A DNA stretch of 64,000 nt, taken from positions 310,001-374,000 of the forward strand of contig CALRMU020000003.1 of NCBI GenBank assembly GCA_943369295.1, given 5' to 3'. Each line of letters opens with the position of its first letter. The stretch's first letter is position 1. The notes beneath the pieces were generated by a model. It searched no databases. It saw nothing but the letters and a program-made list of their open reading frames with translations, and was not told the DNA's origin. A program made the translations under genes and the position numbers. Source of the DNA: JAKRSE01 sp943369295 (GTDB taxonomy: Bacteria; Armatimonadota; Fimbriimonadia; Fimbriimonadales; Fimbriimonadaceae). Below, in pieces: positions 16,942 to 26,105 of the stretch.

Positions 16942-19900
16942 TAGTCGTCCTTGCCCCCAGTAATGTCCTTGACCTTGGCAAGGATGTCGCCGATTGCGGG
17001 ATCACTGAATTTGCCGTAGTTGACCTTGACGCCATCGTCCAGATCCAGAGCGATGGCTTTGTTGGCGTAGTGGAGCAGTCGGGTGTCGAACTCGAGCAGT
17101 TCGGCAAGCTGTTCCTTCAGCTTCTTGGCTTCGCGCGAACGTTGGGATTTCTGGCTCGCTGTGGCAGAAGGATCTGCAGCGGCTTGGTCTGCCATATCCA
17201 CCTGAGCCTGCAGCTTGCCGATCAGGGGCAGGACATACTGGCTGCGCATCCGACCCAGGGTTCCAGGATGGTAACGATGGAGGTAGACCAAAGCTTGAAA
17301 GGCTCGTTTCCTTCCGCTGCTGAAGAGCCAGTAGATCGGTCGCTTCTTATATGTCTGGAGGTGGTCGGAGTAGAAGTCCTCAACCAGGTAGCGGCGGATA
17401 GTTTCCATCGAAGATTCACCAGCCTTTGGGCGGAGGTTTTCGGCGATGAAAGCGATGTTCTCTTCCAAGGGAGATTCTGACCAAACTGTCTTGACCCATT
17501 GGGCTAGCCGCTCGGCTGTGTCTTCCTCGCCAAAGTAGTTCTCGTCGGTCAGGGGCAGAATGCCATCTTCATCGGCAGGGAAAGTACTGTATTGCCTGGG
17601 GTCAAACCCCTCCCCTCCAGCATCGGCGTATATCAGTCCAGGCTCGTCAAGGCTGTAGCGTCCCACCATGCAACCGATGGTGTAAGAGATCAGTGACTTA
17701 ATAAAAGAACCTCTGCTCTTAATGGTCAATGAGGCAGAGCTTCGAACATTAGTCTGTAAGTTTAAACTTCTGGAGACTATCTCCTCAATCAAATTCTCAG
17801 ACTTCGTGAACAACTGGAGATCTGCTTCGGCAATGGCTATAGCACGGTCAGTGAGATTTTGACAATCCGTAGAAAGAATGGTTACTGAGCCTGAGAAATC
17901 CCATGAAGTTTCTGATGCGTCCCAGTCCCTTCGAGCTAAGTCAACCAGTGTACCCACGTACTTCCGAACTTGATCTCGATCTACTTCGACTACGGGAAGC
18001 CTCTTGATTTCCTCACTCTGTAAAGAAACAGTAGGATTTAGAATCGTGATTAGCTCGGCATAGGCTTCTGTGTTGAGGAGTCCTAGTAGGTATAAATCAT
18101 CTTCACTGAATAGCATCTGTCCTTTATTCGACTCGAAAATGAACCCGTAATCAGAGAAACGAAAACTGTTCCAATCTGCTGTTAGCCCAGACCAAGTAAC
18201 CCCTTCTTTGAAGTAGTGTTCCTCACCTGGAAGAGTATAGGACTGCCCAGAGGATCGTCTGTGAAGTCGAATATCAATGCCATCATTCTGGAATTGTACG
18301 ACGAAGAGGTTCAGCCCGTACCATTTTCGATAACCTCCGCCTTTATTATAAGGAAAGTACCTTTTTCCTGAGGTGAGTGCTGTTTTGCGATCAATGAATC
18401 CTATGCCAATGTCTGACCATGGAATCTCCCACCAAAAGCGAAGAAACCTGCTATTATCGCAGGTGAAGAGACCGACTGATACGCTCGCCAGATCACCGAT
18501 TCTGGGCAACTCAGAGAACGCTCCGAGAACTTCGTGCGATGCCCAGTAAGCTATTGGACAGCCAGGAACTGAAAGTAGAACGCTTTGGCTGATCGAATCG
18601 AATCTATTTGCTATGTTTTTCAGGAGACCTGCCTTTTGTTCACCGATTTCATCTAACAATCGATAGAATGTGCCGCGATGATCTACGCAATCAATGTTTC
18701 TTAGTATTGATACAGTCACTTGGACGACATCACCTGGGATTTCTGGGAAGGCTCTGGAGCCCAAGTGCGCCATGCAGCTGATTTGTTTTTGTTCTAGGAT
18801 CTTTTTGCGCAGTGACTGGTAACGACTGAGAAACATCCATGACTGCATCGTGACCATGGCATTGAAGCCATGATATTCGGCAAAGTCAAAGCCACGCTCC
18901 ATGAACATAGCGAAGAGGTCAGACTTGGTGCTCGGGTACTCATTCTTCGCGAAGTCCTTGAGTTCCTTTGCCATTACCTTGCCGCCAAGATAGGGGGGAT
19001 TGGCAACACAAGCGGTGTAGCGACCAGCGAGAGTCCGAGCCTGACGGATGAGATCCTGAAGAAGAATCAACTGGTCTTTAACAAGTAAGTTAGCTTCAGC
19101 CTGAACAAAAGTCAGCTCAGTTGCCATTGCCTGAAGCTGGTCAAACAAATCTTTCGGCACTCTGATGAGAGATCCAAGAACATCCGCCTCCTCAAAAAGC
19201 TCTTTTAACCTTCGCAAGTCGGATGGCTGGGAAAAGATCGGCTTGGCGGTACCAGCGAGCCTTGGCTGAACACCATCGAAGAGGCGGTCTGACGGGAAAA
19301 CCTCTTCCGCCTGCTTCTGAGAAAGGAGGAGGCTGAGATCAAGGTCTCGGCTGTGCCTGAGCGCCAAAACCTTGACCTGGGGAGGATTGTTTAGAAGCTG
19401 AGGATCATCTGCCCTCGCCCTCATCAACAGAGAGAAGCCAGCGATCTGGGCTGCCCTTCGGTCCAGCTCCAGCCCATGAAGGTTGTTCTCAAGAATCAAT
19501 CGCGGAATCTGTTGAGGAGGGTAGCCCTGCTCTCGGTACATCTCGAAGAAGAGAGAGTAGAGTTCAAGCAGAATGTGCCCCGAGCCTGCCGCGGGATCAA
19601 TGGCGGTGAGAGTCTTCGGATCAAGGCTTTCGGGCGTGATCTCCTTGAGCTTGGCTGCCACTTCTGGCTCCTGCTCGGCAGGAGGAGTGAAGTAGGGCAT
19701 CTTTTCCCTGAGAGGAGAATCGGGATAGACATCCATCCATAGCCTGCCCAGAGAGTTCTGGGTCAGGAACTGAACGATCCAGTTGGGGGTGAAGAGCTGG
19801 GTTTTGGCAGGAATGTCTTCTGGCGCAACTGGCTGCCTCTTTGCCACATAATCGTCCACCCTCTGCTTCTCTTCGAGAACGTAGAACTGGTAGAGCCATC

Positions 19901-20528
19901 CCAGAATCTCGGTCGTCCTCCAATCCTCCTCTGGAATCTCCTCCACAAAGCTGCGGATGATGGAATTAGGCGCAAGAAGATTGTCAGGGATGAGGAGCCT
20001 AATGGCTGGCTCAAGATTTTCGAAGAGGAGGGGCAGAGAGGTGTGAAGCGCCCAGCACTGCTGGAGAAGAAGGTACTGGTACAGCTCCTCGCTCTTGGAT
20101 CCATCGGCAAGCAGCTCCAGCACCTTGCGGCGATCCAAGCCTGGAATCTCAATGCTCTGGGCATGCTCAAGAATTTCAGGTCGCAGACCTCCTGCAGGAT
20201 GGCTGAGGACTCTTCGCTTGTGGTCAAGATAGCCATGGACCTCCATGTACCTTAGGGCTGCCAGTCGGTTGAACCAGGTGTAGGCTGCCTGCTCCATGAC
20301 AGGTTCGAAGCCCTCCTTTTCAACCTTTTCAACGAGGCTGATCCACTCTCGTTGGACACCCTTAGGATAGAGGATTCCGTTGATGCGGACAAGATCGCCT
20401 TCTTCCTTGACCAGGGCTCGATCTGGCTTGTCGCTCGTAATGCCGTAGATCATGGCTCTGCCTTTGACCGAAGCCAAGAGGCTGCGCCGAGCGGCTGGAG
20501 CGAACTCCTTGAGTCTTGCCGTGTTCAT
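16941..20528 (-). CDS. pglX: BREX adenine-specific DNA methyltransferase PglX
   Basis: 1195 residues, type 1 length. It marks host DNA by N6-adenine methylation at a non-palindromic site so that BREX spares it. Motif I AIDPAAGSGHILLELY near residue 313 (S-adenosylmethionine site) and motif IV NPPY near 512 are intact; target recognition is expected in the C-terminal half. Four-base overlap with brxC. The recognition sequence cannot be read from the protein. The reading frame is uninterrupted and no long homopolymer was noticed in it, unlike phase-variable pglX genes reported elsewhere. Confidence 0.95.
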   Translation of the reverse strand: MNTARLKEFAPAARRSLLASVKGRAMIYGITSDKPDRALVKEEGDLVRINGILYPKGVQREWISLVEKVEKEGFEPVMEQAAYTWFNRLAALRYMEVHGYLDHKRRVLSHPAGGLRPEILEHAQSIEIPGLDRRKVLELLADGSKSEELYQYLLLQQCWALHTSLPLLFENLEPAIRLLIPDNLLAPNSIIRSFVEEIPEEDWRTTEILGWLYQFYVLEEKQRVDDYVAKRQPVAPEDIPAKTQLFTPNWIVQFLTQNSLGRLWMDVYPDSPLREKMPYFTPPAEQEPEVAAKLKEITPESLDPKTLTAIDPAAGSGHILLELYSLFFEMYREQGYPPQQIPRLILENNLHGLELDRRAAQIAGFSLLMRARADDPQLLNNPPQVKVLALRHSRDLDLSLLLSQKQAEEVFPSDRLFDGVQPRLAGTAKPIFSQPSDLRRLKELFEEADVLGSLIRVPKDLFDQLQAMATELTFVQAEANLLVKDQLILLQDLIRQARTLAGRYTACVANPPYLGGKVMAKELKDFAKNEYPSTKSDLFAMFMERGFDFAEYHGFNAMVTMQSWMFLSRYQSLRKKILEQKQISCMAHLGSRAFPEIPGDVVQVTVSILRNIDCVDHRGTFYRLLDEIGEQKAGLLKNIANRFDSISQSVLLSVPGCPIAYWASHEVLGAFSELPRIGDLASVSVGLFTCDNSRFLRFWWEIPWSDIGIGFIDRKTALTSGKRYFPYNKGGGYRKWYGLNLFVVQFQNDGIDIRLHRRSSGQSYTLPGEEHYFKEGVTWSGLTADWNSFRFSDYGFIFESNKGQMLFSEDDLYLLGLLNTEAYAELITILNPTVSLQSEEIKRLPVVEVDRDQVRKYVGTLVDLARRDWDASETSWDFSGSVTILSTDCQNLTDRAIAIAEADLQLFTKSENLIEEIVSRSLNLQTNVRSSASLTIKSRGSFIKSLISYTIGCMVGRYSLDEPGLIYADAGGEGFDPRQYSTFPADEDGILPLTDENYFGEEDTAERLAQWVKTVWSESPLEENIAFIAENLRPKAGESSMETIRRYLVEDFYSDHLQTYKKRPIYWLFSSGRKRAFQALVYLHRYHPGTLGRMRSQYVLPLIGKLQAQVDMADQAAADPSATASQKSQRSREAKKLKEQLAELLEFDTRLLHYANKAIALDLDDGVKVNYGKFSDPAIGDILAKVKDITGGKDD

Positions 20529-23500
20529 TGCACCTGCACCTTTTCGCCCTTTTCGATGGCATTCAGGATCTGAATCTTGAGATCTGCCAGGTAGGCATCC
20601 ACCTCGTCTGGGGTCTCCAGGGTCTTGGCGGGAGGATGGATTGTTTTGATGGGCTTAGCCTTGATGACCTGGGTCTCAACCACTGGGCTCATCTTGTTGA
20701 TCTGGTCAACAATGGTGTTGTAGAGGACAGCAGCTCTCTCTCGAACCGTGGAGAGGTTGCCCGTCACCTCTTCGTAATCCACTGATTCCTTCAGCTTCAA
20801 GAGTGGCTCTTGGAGTTTTGCTGCCTCTCCGTCTTCAAGGAGCTTGATGGACTGGTCAAGATTCTCCTGGATCTCAGTGATGGCAGCCTTGGCAGCTTCT
20901 CGCGCGATTTCCGTGACAGCTTTGTTGGCGGCAGCCACTTTGTCTGCGAGCGTCCTTCCTTCGGGAATGCGATTGTATGGGTCGGTCGAGGTGATGATCG
21001 TCCTGAGTTCGGCAAGAGCCTGGGCGGCAGAGACATCATGATCTCGAATGGCAGCCTCGTTGTGTCGGCACTTCTCGTAGACTTCGATCAGCTTCTCCCA
21101 GACAGGTCTTTGGCTGCTGTAGAAGCCTGAGACCTGGTCCTGCTTGGGCTGAAGCGCCTTGAGGACATCTGAAGCAAGGAGGAAGCCATCAATGAACCTC
21201 TTGGAGTCCTTCTCCTCCAGAAGAGGATTGACAGCATCCAGAATGGCACTGGCTGCAGCCTTGCCAGGATAGCGGCTGGCTTGGCTGACATAGGGCATGG
21301 CGCTGTTCATGGCAGATTGCCACCGACTCAGTTCCTTTCGGATTTGATGCACGGCATCTTCGGCAGGACTGGGGACTGCGCTGTGGAAGAGCGTCTGCGC
21401 CAGAGCCCTGGCTTGAGACAGTTCCTGCTCACCCAGGCTCTGCTTCTTCTGGATGATCGTCTGCTTCCAATAGCCTGGCTTGCTGAGGGGATCAAAGCTC
21501 TCTTGAGGTGACAGAACGACCCCTTGGGAGAGAATCTGAATCTGACCAGAAGCGATGAGGCTGCCAATGATGAGGATCGTCTCTCCATCCGACCAGCCAT
21601 AAGGTCTTCGACCGAAGTCTGCTACCAGTTCGCTGACGACGATCTGCTTGCTCAGACTCGTGAGGACATCAATCTTTTGCTTAACGGCAGCGATTGCCTC
21701 ACGGTTCTCAGACTTTTCGATGTCTACCAGGGTCCCCTGAGAGTCATTCCGCTTGAGCATCAGCTGCAGCTTGGCGTTCGGCTGATCGGTCAGGGTCTTG
21801 AGCAGCCCAAGCTGACTGAAGCTGCCATTGATGAGAGCTTGAAGCGCTTCTGCCAGGATCTTGGCTGGATCCAGCGAAGTTGGGGTGAAGCTCTGACCCG
21901 CTGCGTAGAACCTGGCGTCTGCGAATGACTTTTGAAGCTGACCGATGATGGTTTTGATTCGATCGCCGTTTTCTTTCGCGCGATCTTCCTGGATCCGCTT
22001 CGTTTCTTTTGGCAGGTCGGCTGACTGGTGAGACCGCAAGTAGGCTTCCACCCTCAAGCTCTTCACGATCTCTTCGGAGAGTGTTTTGTCTGGGGGCAGA
22101 ACGATGATCAGGCATTCATCCGCCTTGCTCAGCATGATCGCCTTGGCATCGGTTTCGTAGTGGTCGTACTCCTCATTGAATGAGCTGATCACCTTGACTT
22201 CCAGCTCGGCGTTCTGGGCTGTTCCGAGCGGCTTGCCATCACAGAACCTGGCGTAGGTGAAGTCCTTGCCGTTGGTGAATCGGTGTTTTGGCTGACCCGT
22301 GAGAATATCGCCAAAGATTGTCCTGCCAACCCATCGAGACTCTTCTCCATGCTGGAGGTTGACCTGTCGAATCTCTCGATCAACTGCCTGCTCTTCGTCG
22401 GTCAAGAAGTAGTAGTTTTCGCCGCTCTTGTTGACCAGGGTCTCGGATTCCAGTTTGACAAGGCTTGCCTCAATCTCCGCCTTGAGCTTGGCTCGGTCCT
22501 CATCCATGTTGGTCAGGGACAAGGTAACCAGGGTGTCTACGTTGCCCTTGACTTCTTCCACCCACCTGATGAGGAAGAGGGTTTTGAGGAGATCGACTCC
22601 GTTCTGATCAATGCCTCTTGTTGGCGCCTGATCAATCGTCCGCTTGACTACTCCTTCCAGATAGGATTCGATGGCTGGATAGAAGCCATGCAAGGGCACG
22701 AGGGCACCTACCTCCTTGTTCCCAACCGCCTTGGCGGCGATCTGGAACGCGTCGAGCATGGATCGCTCCCCTTCGGCGAGGTGCTGACCCGTAGCTCCTC
22801 GCTTGCGAATGGCTGTGAAGATTTTGGGCAGCAGCTGGAACTGATAGGGAAGAAATGGATACTCGTCAATGAAGCCCTTCGGATCTCCAAGCGGACGAAA
22901 TGTCATCCCTGAGTTCTTAAAGTTGACCGCATTTCGCAGAATGTCATGAAGCCTGTCGTAGTGTGGCTGGATGGCAAGAGCTGCTTCGCCAGTCTTCGTT
23001 AGCAGCCTTCTCTGGATGACTTCGTCTGCGTTGGAACTGTACAGCTTGAGCTTGGTCCTGAATCGACCCTGGATCTTGGAAAAGTCGTTGGACCTCTTCT
23101 CAGGCAGGTCTCCGATCACGGCTTCAAGATCCTCCTGCGAAGTCACGACCACCCAAGCTCTGCCCTTGGTCTTGATGCCCAGCTCCTCAGTGATGGTTTG
23201 AAGGCTAAGCATCAGCCTTGGGCTCTTTCCGATGAACTGCCCTGCCTCGTCGGCAAAGAAGAGGATCCGCGACTTCGGTCCAATAGACTCAAGGTGCTTC
23301 GAGACCAGATCGGCAAAATGAGCTGGCGAGATGGAAGCCATCCCTTTGATAGAAGAGATGAGGTCCTTTGCCTCGCTCTCAGATAATCCACCAACAGCCT
23401 GCAGGCTGGCGCTGATCTCGTTGGTGTAGAGGGTGTAAGCACGAACATCTGACCATTTGACACTGCACCTTGAATCAAACTCGTTGATGAAGGGCTGGAG

Positions 23501-24052
23501 CCAGTCGCGCGAATGAAGATTGTCCTCAAACTCAGCGACATCGGGATTGACTGAACACCGCCCTCGGTGGTGGTTGAAGACCCTGAAGAAGGCGTCCAAG
23601 ACGGCAGCTTCACCTCTCGTTGCCTCGCCCTTGGCATCGATGTTAAAGAGAACAGACTGCACTCCGCCGCCGCAGCAAGCGGCAATTGTCTGCTCAGCCA
23701 GAGGATCTCGGAGCTTGGGAAGGATGAACTCCAACGGAGCCTGAGTTCTTCCATGAGCTGAAATGGGCTTGTTCTCCATCATCAGGCTGAGGATCTTGAG
23801 GAGCATCGACTTGCCCGAGCCAAAGAAGCCGCTGAGCCAAACTCCGTTCCGACCAGCTACTGCAGGATCGTTCGGAGCATCAATGGAGTCCTTGACGGCA
23901 TCAAAGAAAGCGAGCAGATGCCTCCTGACTTCAGCGGTTACAACGAACTCATCCAGTTCTATCCAAAGCGACTCCTGGTCCAGCTGGTCAGCTTTGACGA
24001 CGCCATCAATTCGTCGGTCGATGTCCTTTTCAAAAAGCTGCTTTATCAACAT
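20525..24052 (-). CDS. brxC: BREX ATPase BrxC
   Basis: 1175 residues. Large P-loop protein central to type 1 BREX; Walker A GFFGSGKS at residues 75-82 after the typical N-terminus (LFEKDIDRRIDGVVKAD). Long helical segments follow in the C-terminal half (for example EIAREAAKAAITEIQENL). It overlaps brxB by 7 bases and pglX by 4. It is essential in characterised systems, presumably as an ATP-driven component of the complex with PglX and PglZ. Confidence 0.94.
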   Translation of the reverse strand: MLIKQLFEKDIDRRIDGVVKADQLDQESLWIELDEFVVTAEVRRHLLAFFDAVKDSIDAPNDPAVAGRNGVWLSGFFGSGKSMLLKILSLMMENKPISAHGRTQAPLEFILPKLRDPLAEQTIAACCGGGVQSVLFNIDAKGEATRGEAAVLDAFFRVFNHHRGRCSVNPDVAEFEDNLHSRDWLQPFINEFDSRCSVKWSDVRAYTLYTNEISASLQAVGGLSESEAKDLISSIKGMASISPAHFADLVSKHLESIGPKSRILFFADEAGQFIGKSPRLMLSLQTITEELGIKTKGRAWVVVTSQEDLEAVIGDLPEKRSNDFSKIQGRFRTKLKLYSSNADEVIQRRLLTKTGEAALAIQPHYDRLHDILRNAVNFKNSGMTFRPLGDPKGFIDEYPFLPYQFQLLPKIFTAIRKRGATGQHLAEGERSMLDAFQIAAKAVGNKEVGALVPLHGFYPAIESYLEGVVKRTIDQAPTRGIDQNGVDLLKTLFLIRWVEEVKGNVDTLVTLSLTNMDEDRAKLKAEIEASLVKLESETLVNKSGENYYFLTDEEQAVDREIRQVNLQHGEESRWVGRTIFGDILTGQPKHRFTNGKDFTYARFCDGKPLGTAQNAELEVKVISSFNEEYDHYETDAKAIMLSKADECLIIVLPPDKTLSEEIVKSLRVEAYLRSHQSADLPKETKRIQEDRAKENGDRIKTIIGQLQKSFADARFYAAGQSFTPTSLDPAKILAEALQALINGSFSQLGLLKTLTDQPNAKLQLMLKRNDSQGTLVDIEKSENREAIAAVKQKIDVLTSLSKQIVVSELVADFGRRPYGWSDGETILIIGSLIASGQIQILSQGVVLSPQESFDPLSKPGYWKQTIIQKKQSLGEQELSQARALAQTLFHSAVPSPAEDAVHQIRKELSRWQSAMNSAMPYVSQASRYPGKAAASAILDAVNPLLEEKDSKRFIDGFLLASDVLKALQPKQDQVSGFYSSQRPVWEKLIEVYEKCRHNEAAIRDHDVSAAQALAELRTIITSTDPYNRIPEGRTLADKVAAANKAVTEIAREAAKAAITEIQENLDQSIKLLEDGEAAKLQEPLLKLKESVDYEEVTGNLSTVRERAAVLYNTIVDQINKMSPVVETQVIKAKPIKTIHPPAKTLETPDEVDAYLADLKIQILNAIEKGEKVQVQ

Positions 24053-24630
24053 GGTTCATCAAAGAGCCTGAACGCCCTGTAGTAGTTGTCGTCAGTGAGG
24101 CTGCCGAAGAGGACTAGCCTCCTGCCAGTATATTGCCCTGGGAAAAACAGTATGACGGGTTTGCCGTGGATAGGCGAGTGAAGGTTGGAGAGAAGCGTGT
24201 GAGCCCTCAGGAAGGGATAGGAGGTTCCGATCCCATGAAGGAGGTAGAGGTCAGTCGAGGCTGGAGGATGATGCTGGACTATCCGCCTAGCAACATCCTC
24301 GGCGGGGGCAGCCATTCTGATTGCCTCCATGGCTTCATCAGCGCCAAACTCAGCTTCCAGCGATCGCACCCTTCCAAGCAGGTCCTGGTCCTCCAATACA
24401 CCAATGATCTGGTCAAAAACATTGACGCTGGCGGTCCTGTATGAAGGGTCTGCAGATCGCAGCTTAGCCACAACATTCGGGATCTGCTCTCGGATCTCAA
24501 GCTCATAAGCGGGAAAGTAGTCAAACACAAAAAAGCCCAGCTCGTTTCCAAGCCCCTTGCCGAGGCGAACATCGTCAGCGAGGAGCCTGACTGGGAGACG
24601 ATTAAGCTTCTCGGCAAGCTCTGGCTTCAT
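24046..24630 (-). CDS. brxB: BREX protein BrxB (DUF1788)
   Basis: 194 residues, typical for DUF1788. Recognisable family segments: FFVFDYFPAYELEIRE, the central DLYLLHGIGTSYPFLRAHTLLSNL and the terminal PVILFFPGQYTGRRLVLFGSL followed by NYYRAFRL. Overlaps both neighbours (4 bases with brxA, 7 with brxC). Required in type 1 BREX; biochemical role not settled, probably a scaffold contacting PglZ or BrxC. Confidence 0.9.
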   Translation of the reverse strand: MKPELAEKLNRLPVRLLADDVRLGKGLGNELGFFVFDYFPAYELEIREQIPNVVAKLRSADPSYRTASVNVFDQIIGVLEDQDLLGRVRSLEAEFGADEAMEAIRMAAPAEDVARRIVQHHPPASTDLYLLHGIGTSYPFLRAHTLLSNLHSPIHGKPVILFFPGQYTGRRLVLFGSLTDDNYYRAFRLFDEPC

Positions 24631-25241
24631 CTGGCACCTATCGCGCGAAGGGCGGGAAGGATGTGGCTGAGGCTGGGGTCTTCGAGGCAGGCTGATATAG
24701 GTTTTTCAAGCCTCATGGGCTGGAGAGACATCGTCTTAGTGGAGTCCACGAGATCCACTTCGTCCATGATCCGCCATATGTTCTGCCGCATCTTGCTCCA
24801 GACCACAGGAGTCCAGCTGGCAGTCTGTGGATCCTGAGTCTCCAGCCAGTCCCTGAAAGACATCCAATCGCTGCCTGTAACGAACGCTCGACCCGATGTA
24901 GTGATCTCAGTTAATGAGTGCTCGCAAAAAGCCCTTAGGATGGCTGACTCGGCGAGAGCCGCAATGAAAGCCGCCTGAGAAGCTTCTCGGTGCAGCCCAT
25001 TGGCGATAGATCTGTGGATGCATGGAGGGCACTGCTCCAGCCGCCTCAGGAGATAAGAGCAAAAGGTGCGGCTGGTGGAAGAAGCCCGCTTCTGAAGCAG
25101 ATTCTGGCTGATGACAGTATCAATAATTGCTGCAGACGGGGTGCCTGACATCAGAAGTCCAGCCAGGACACGGGTTTCCTGCAGCTTGAGGCTGCACTTC
25201 GTGATGCTTGCGCAGAATCGGTCCCGATCGAAAGATCTCAT
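24627..25241 (-). CDS. brxA: BREX protein BrxA (DUF1819)
   Basis: 204 residues, first gene of the operon, matching the DUF1819 family in size, helical content and position. The N-terminal RVLAGLLMSG segment and the repeated helical pattern are family-like. In characterised systems BrxA is a small helical protein that binds DNA. The start codon at 25241 is followed immediately upstream by a 26-bp inverted repeat, so transcription or translation initiation of the whole operon may be controlled there. Confidence 0.88.
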   Translation of the reverse strand: MRSFDRDRFCASITKCSLKLQETRVLAGLLMSGTPSAAIIDTVISQNLLQKRASSTSRTFCSYLLRRLEQCPPCIHRSIANGLHREASQAAFIAALAESAILRAFCEHSLTEITTSGRAFVTGSDWMSFRDWLETQDPQTASWTPVVWSKMRQNIWRIMDEVDLVDSTKTMSLQPMRLEKPISACLEDPSLSHILPALRAIGAR

Positions 25242-25267
25242 AACTGGATCCAGTAATGGATCCAGTT
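25242..25267. promoter_or_regulatory. Inverted repeat abutting the brxA start codon
   Basis: Perfect 10-bp arms AACTGGATCC / GGATCCAGTT separated by 6 bases, ending directly at the brxA initiation codon; the left part also contains the 12-bp palindrome ACTGGATCCAGT. It overlaps the start of the short divergent reading frame at 25256. Position suits an operator shared by both directions or a hairpin that hides the brxA ribosome binding site. Confidence 0.5.
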
Positions 25268-25402
25268 ATAGCACCTTGGGGTGAGACCCTGTCTATGGAT
25301 TCTCAGAATCTCGTCGAATTCCTGAAGCGAGGGCGTGAAGCCTACGCGGCTTTACTGGCTCACTTCGACGAGGATGGAACTGTCAGGACCCCCCCCCTTC
25401 GT
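25256..25402 (+). other. Short divergent reading frame ending in a C9 tract (possible gene fragment)
   Basis: From ATG 25256 (or 25295) the frame encodes a protein-like stretch including NLVEFLKRGREAYAALLAHF, then meets nine C bases at 25389-25397. In the present register it continues antisense to the recombinase gene (to 25558). With one C fewer it would instead read FVNPVDDGGRMSPC and stop, which looks at least as natural. It could be a truncated regulator upstream of BREX, a phase-variable small gene, or chance. No family is recognised. Confidence 0.3.
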
Positions 25403-25953
25403 CAATCCTGTGGACGATGGCGGAAGAATGTCGCCCTGCTGATCCCAAGCGCTTTGCATATATCGGACGCAGAGGATCCTTGGCGAACCATCGCCTTGAT
25501 CGCTTCAGCTTTCGAATCTGTGACGACTTTTGGGCGCCCTCCAACTCGCCCCCTTTGACGGGCGGCAGCCAGACCAGCGTTCACCCTTTGGCGAATAACC
25601 TCTCTTTCAAACTGCGCCAATGCCCCGAACACATGGAAGACCAACCTACCGCCAGGACTGGCAGTGTCAATCTGTTCAGTGAGAGACCTCAGAGCCACGC
25701 CGCGTTGCTCAAGTTCTGTCACGAGAGAGATCAAGTGGGGCAGGCTTCTCCCAAGGCGGTCAAGCCTCCAAGTCACGAGCACATCACCCTGCCTGAGGAA
25801 CCGCAGTGCCTCATCAAGCCCAGGACGATCAGTCGAAGCGCCAGACATGGTGTCTGAGAAGATCCTCTCGCAGCCATCTGCCTTAAGACAGTCCTCCTGG
25901 AGATCCGTAGTTTGGGAGTCAGTTGAGACTCGCATGTATCCGATTCGTGCCAT
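25402..25953 (-). CDS. Serine recombinase (resolvase/invertase family)
   Basis: 183 residues, full length. The catalytic N-terminal domain starts ARIGYMRVSTDSQTTDLQ with the nucleophile Ser10, followed by DTMSGASTDRPGLDEALRFL, VTWRLDRLGRSLPHL (the two catalytic Arg) and the dimer helix region FGALAQFEREVIRQR. A C-terminal helix-turn-helix (SSASDICKALGISRATFFRH) binds DNA. It may resolve cointegrates or invert a segment; the 152 bases between it and the integrase contain repeated ATGTTTTTG motifs that could be part of its site, but this is unproven. Not essential to BREX. Confidence 0.92.
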   Translation of the reverse strand: MARIGYMRVSTDSQTTDLQEDCLKADGCERIFSDTMSGASTDRPGLDEALRFLRQGDVLVTWRLDRLGRSLPHLISLVTELEQRGVALRSLTEQIDTASPGGRLVFHVFGALAQFEREVIRQRVNAGLAAARQRGRVGGRPKVVTDSKAEAIKAMVRQGSSASDICKALGISRATFFRHRPQD

Positions 25954-26105
25954 TGAATTCCCTGTCTCAGAAACCTAACTGGACGCCGATCGGGTGGAGT
26001 TGGTTTTGAGACATGTTTTTGTCTTACCGTGTCAAGTTGGAAGAGTGTGAATGGAGTCTCAATTCCACTCAGTCTCCCAAACAAATGTTTTTGAGAACGC
26101 TGGTG

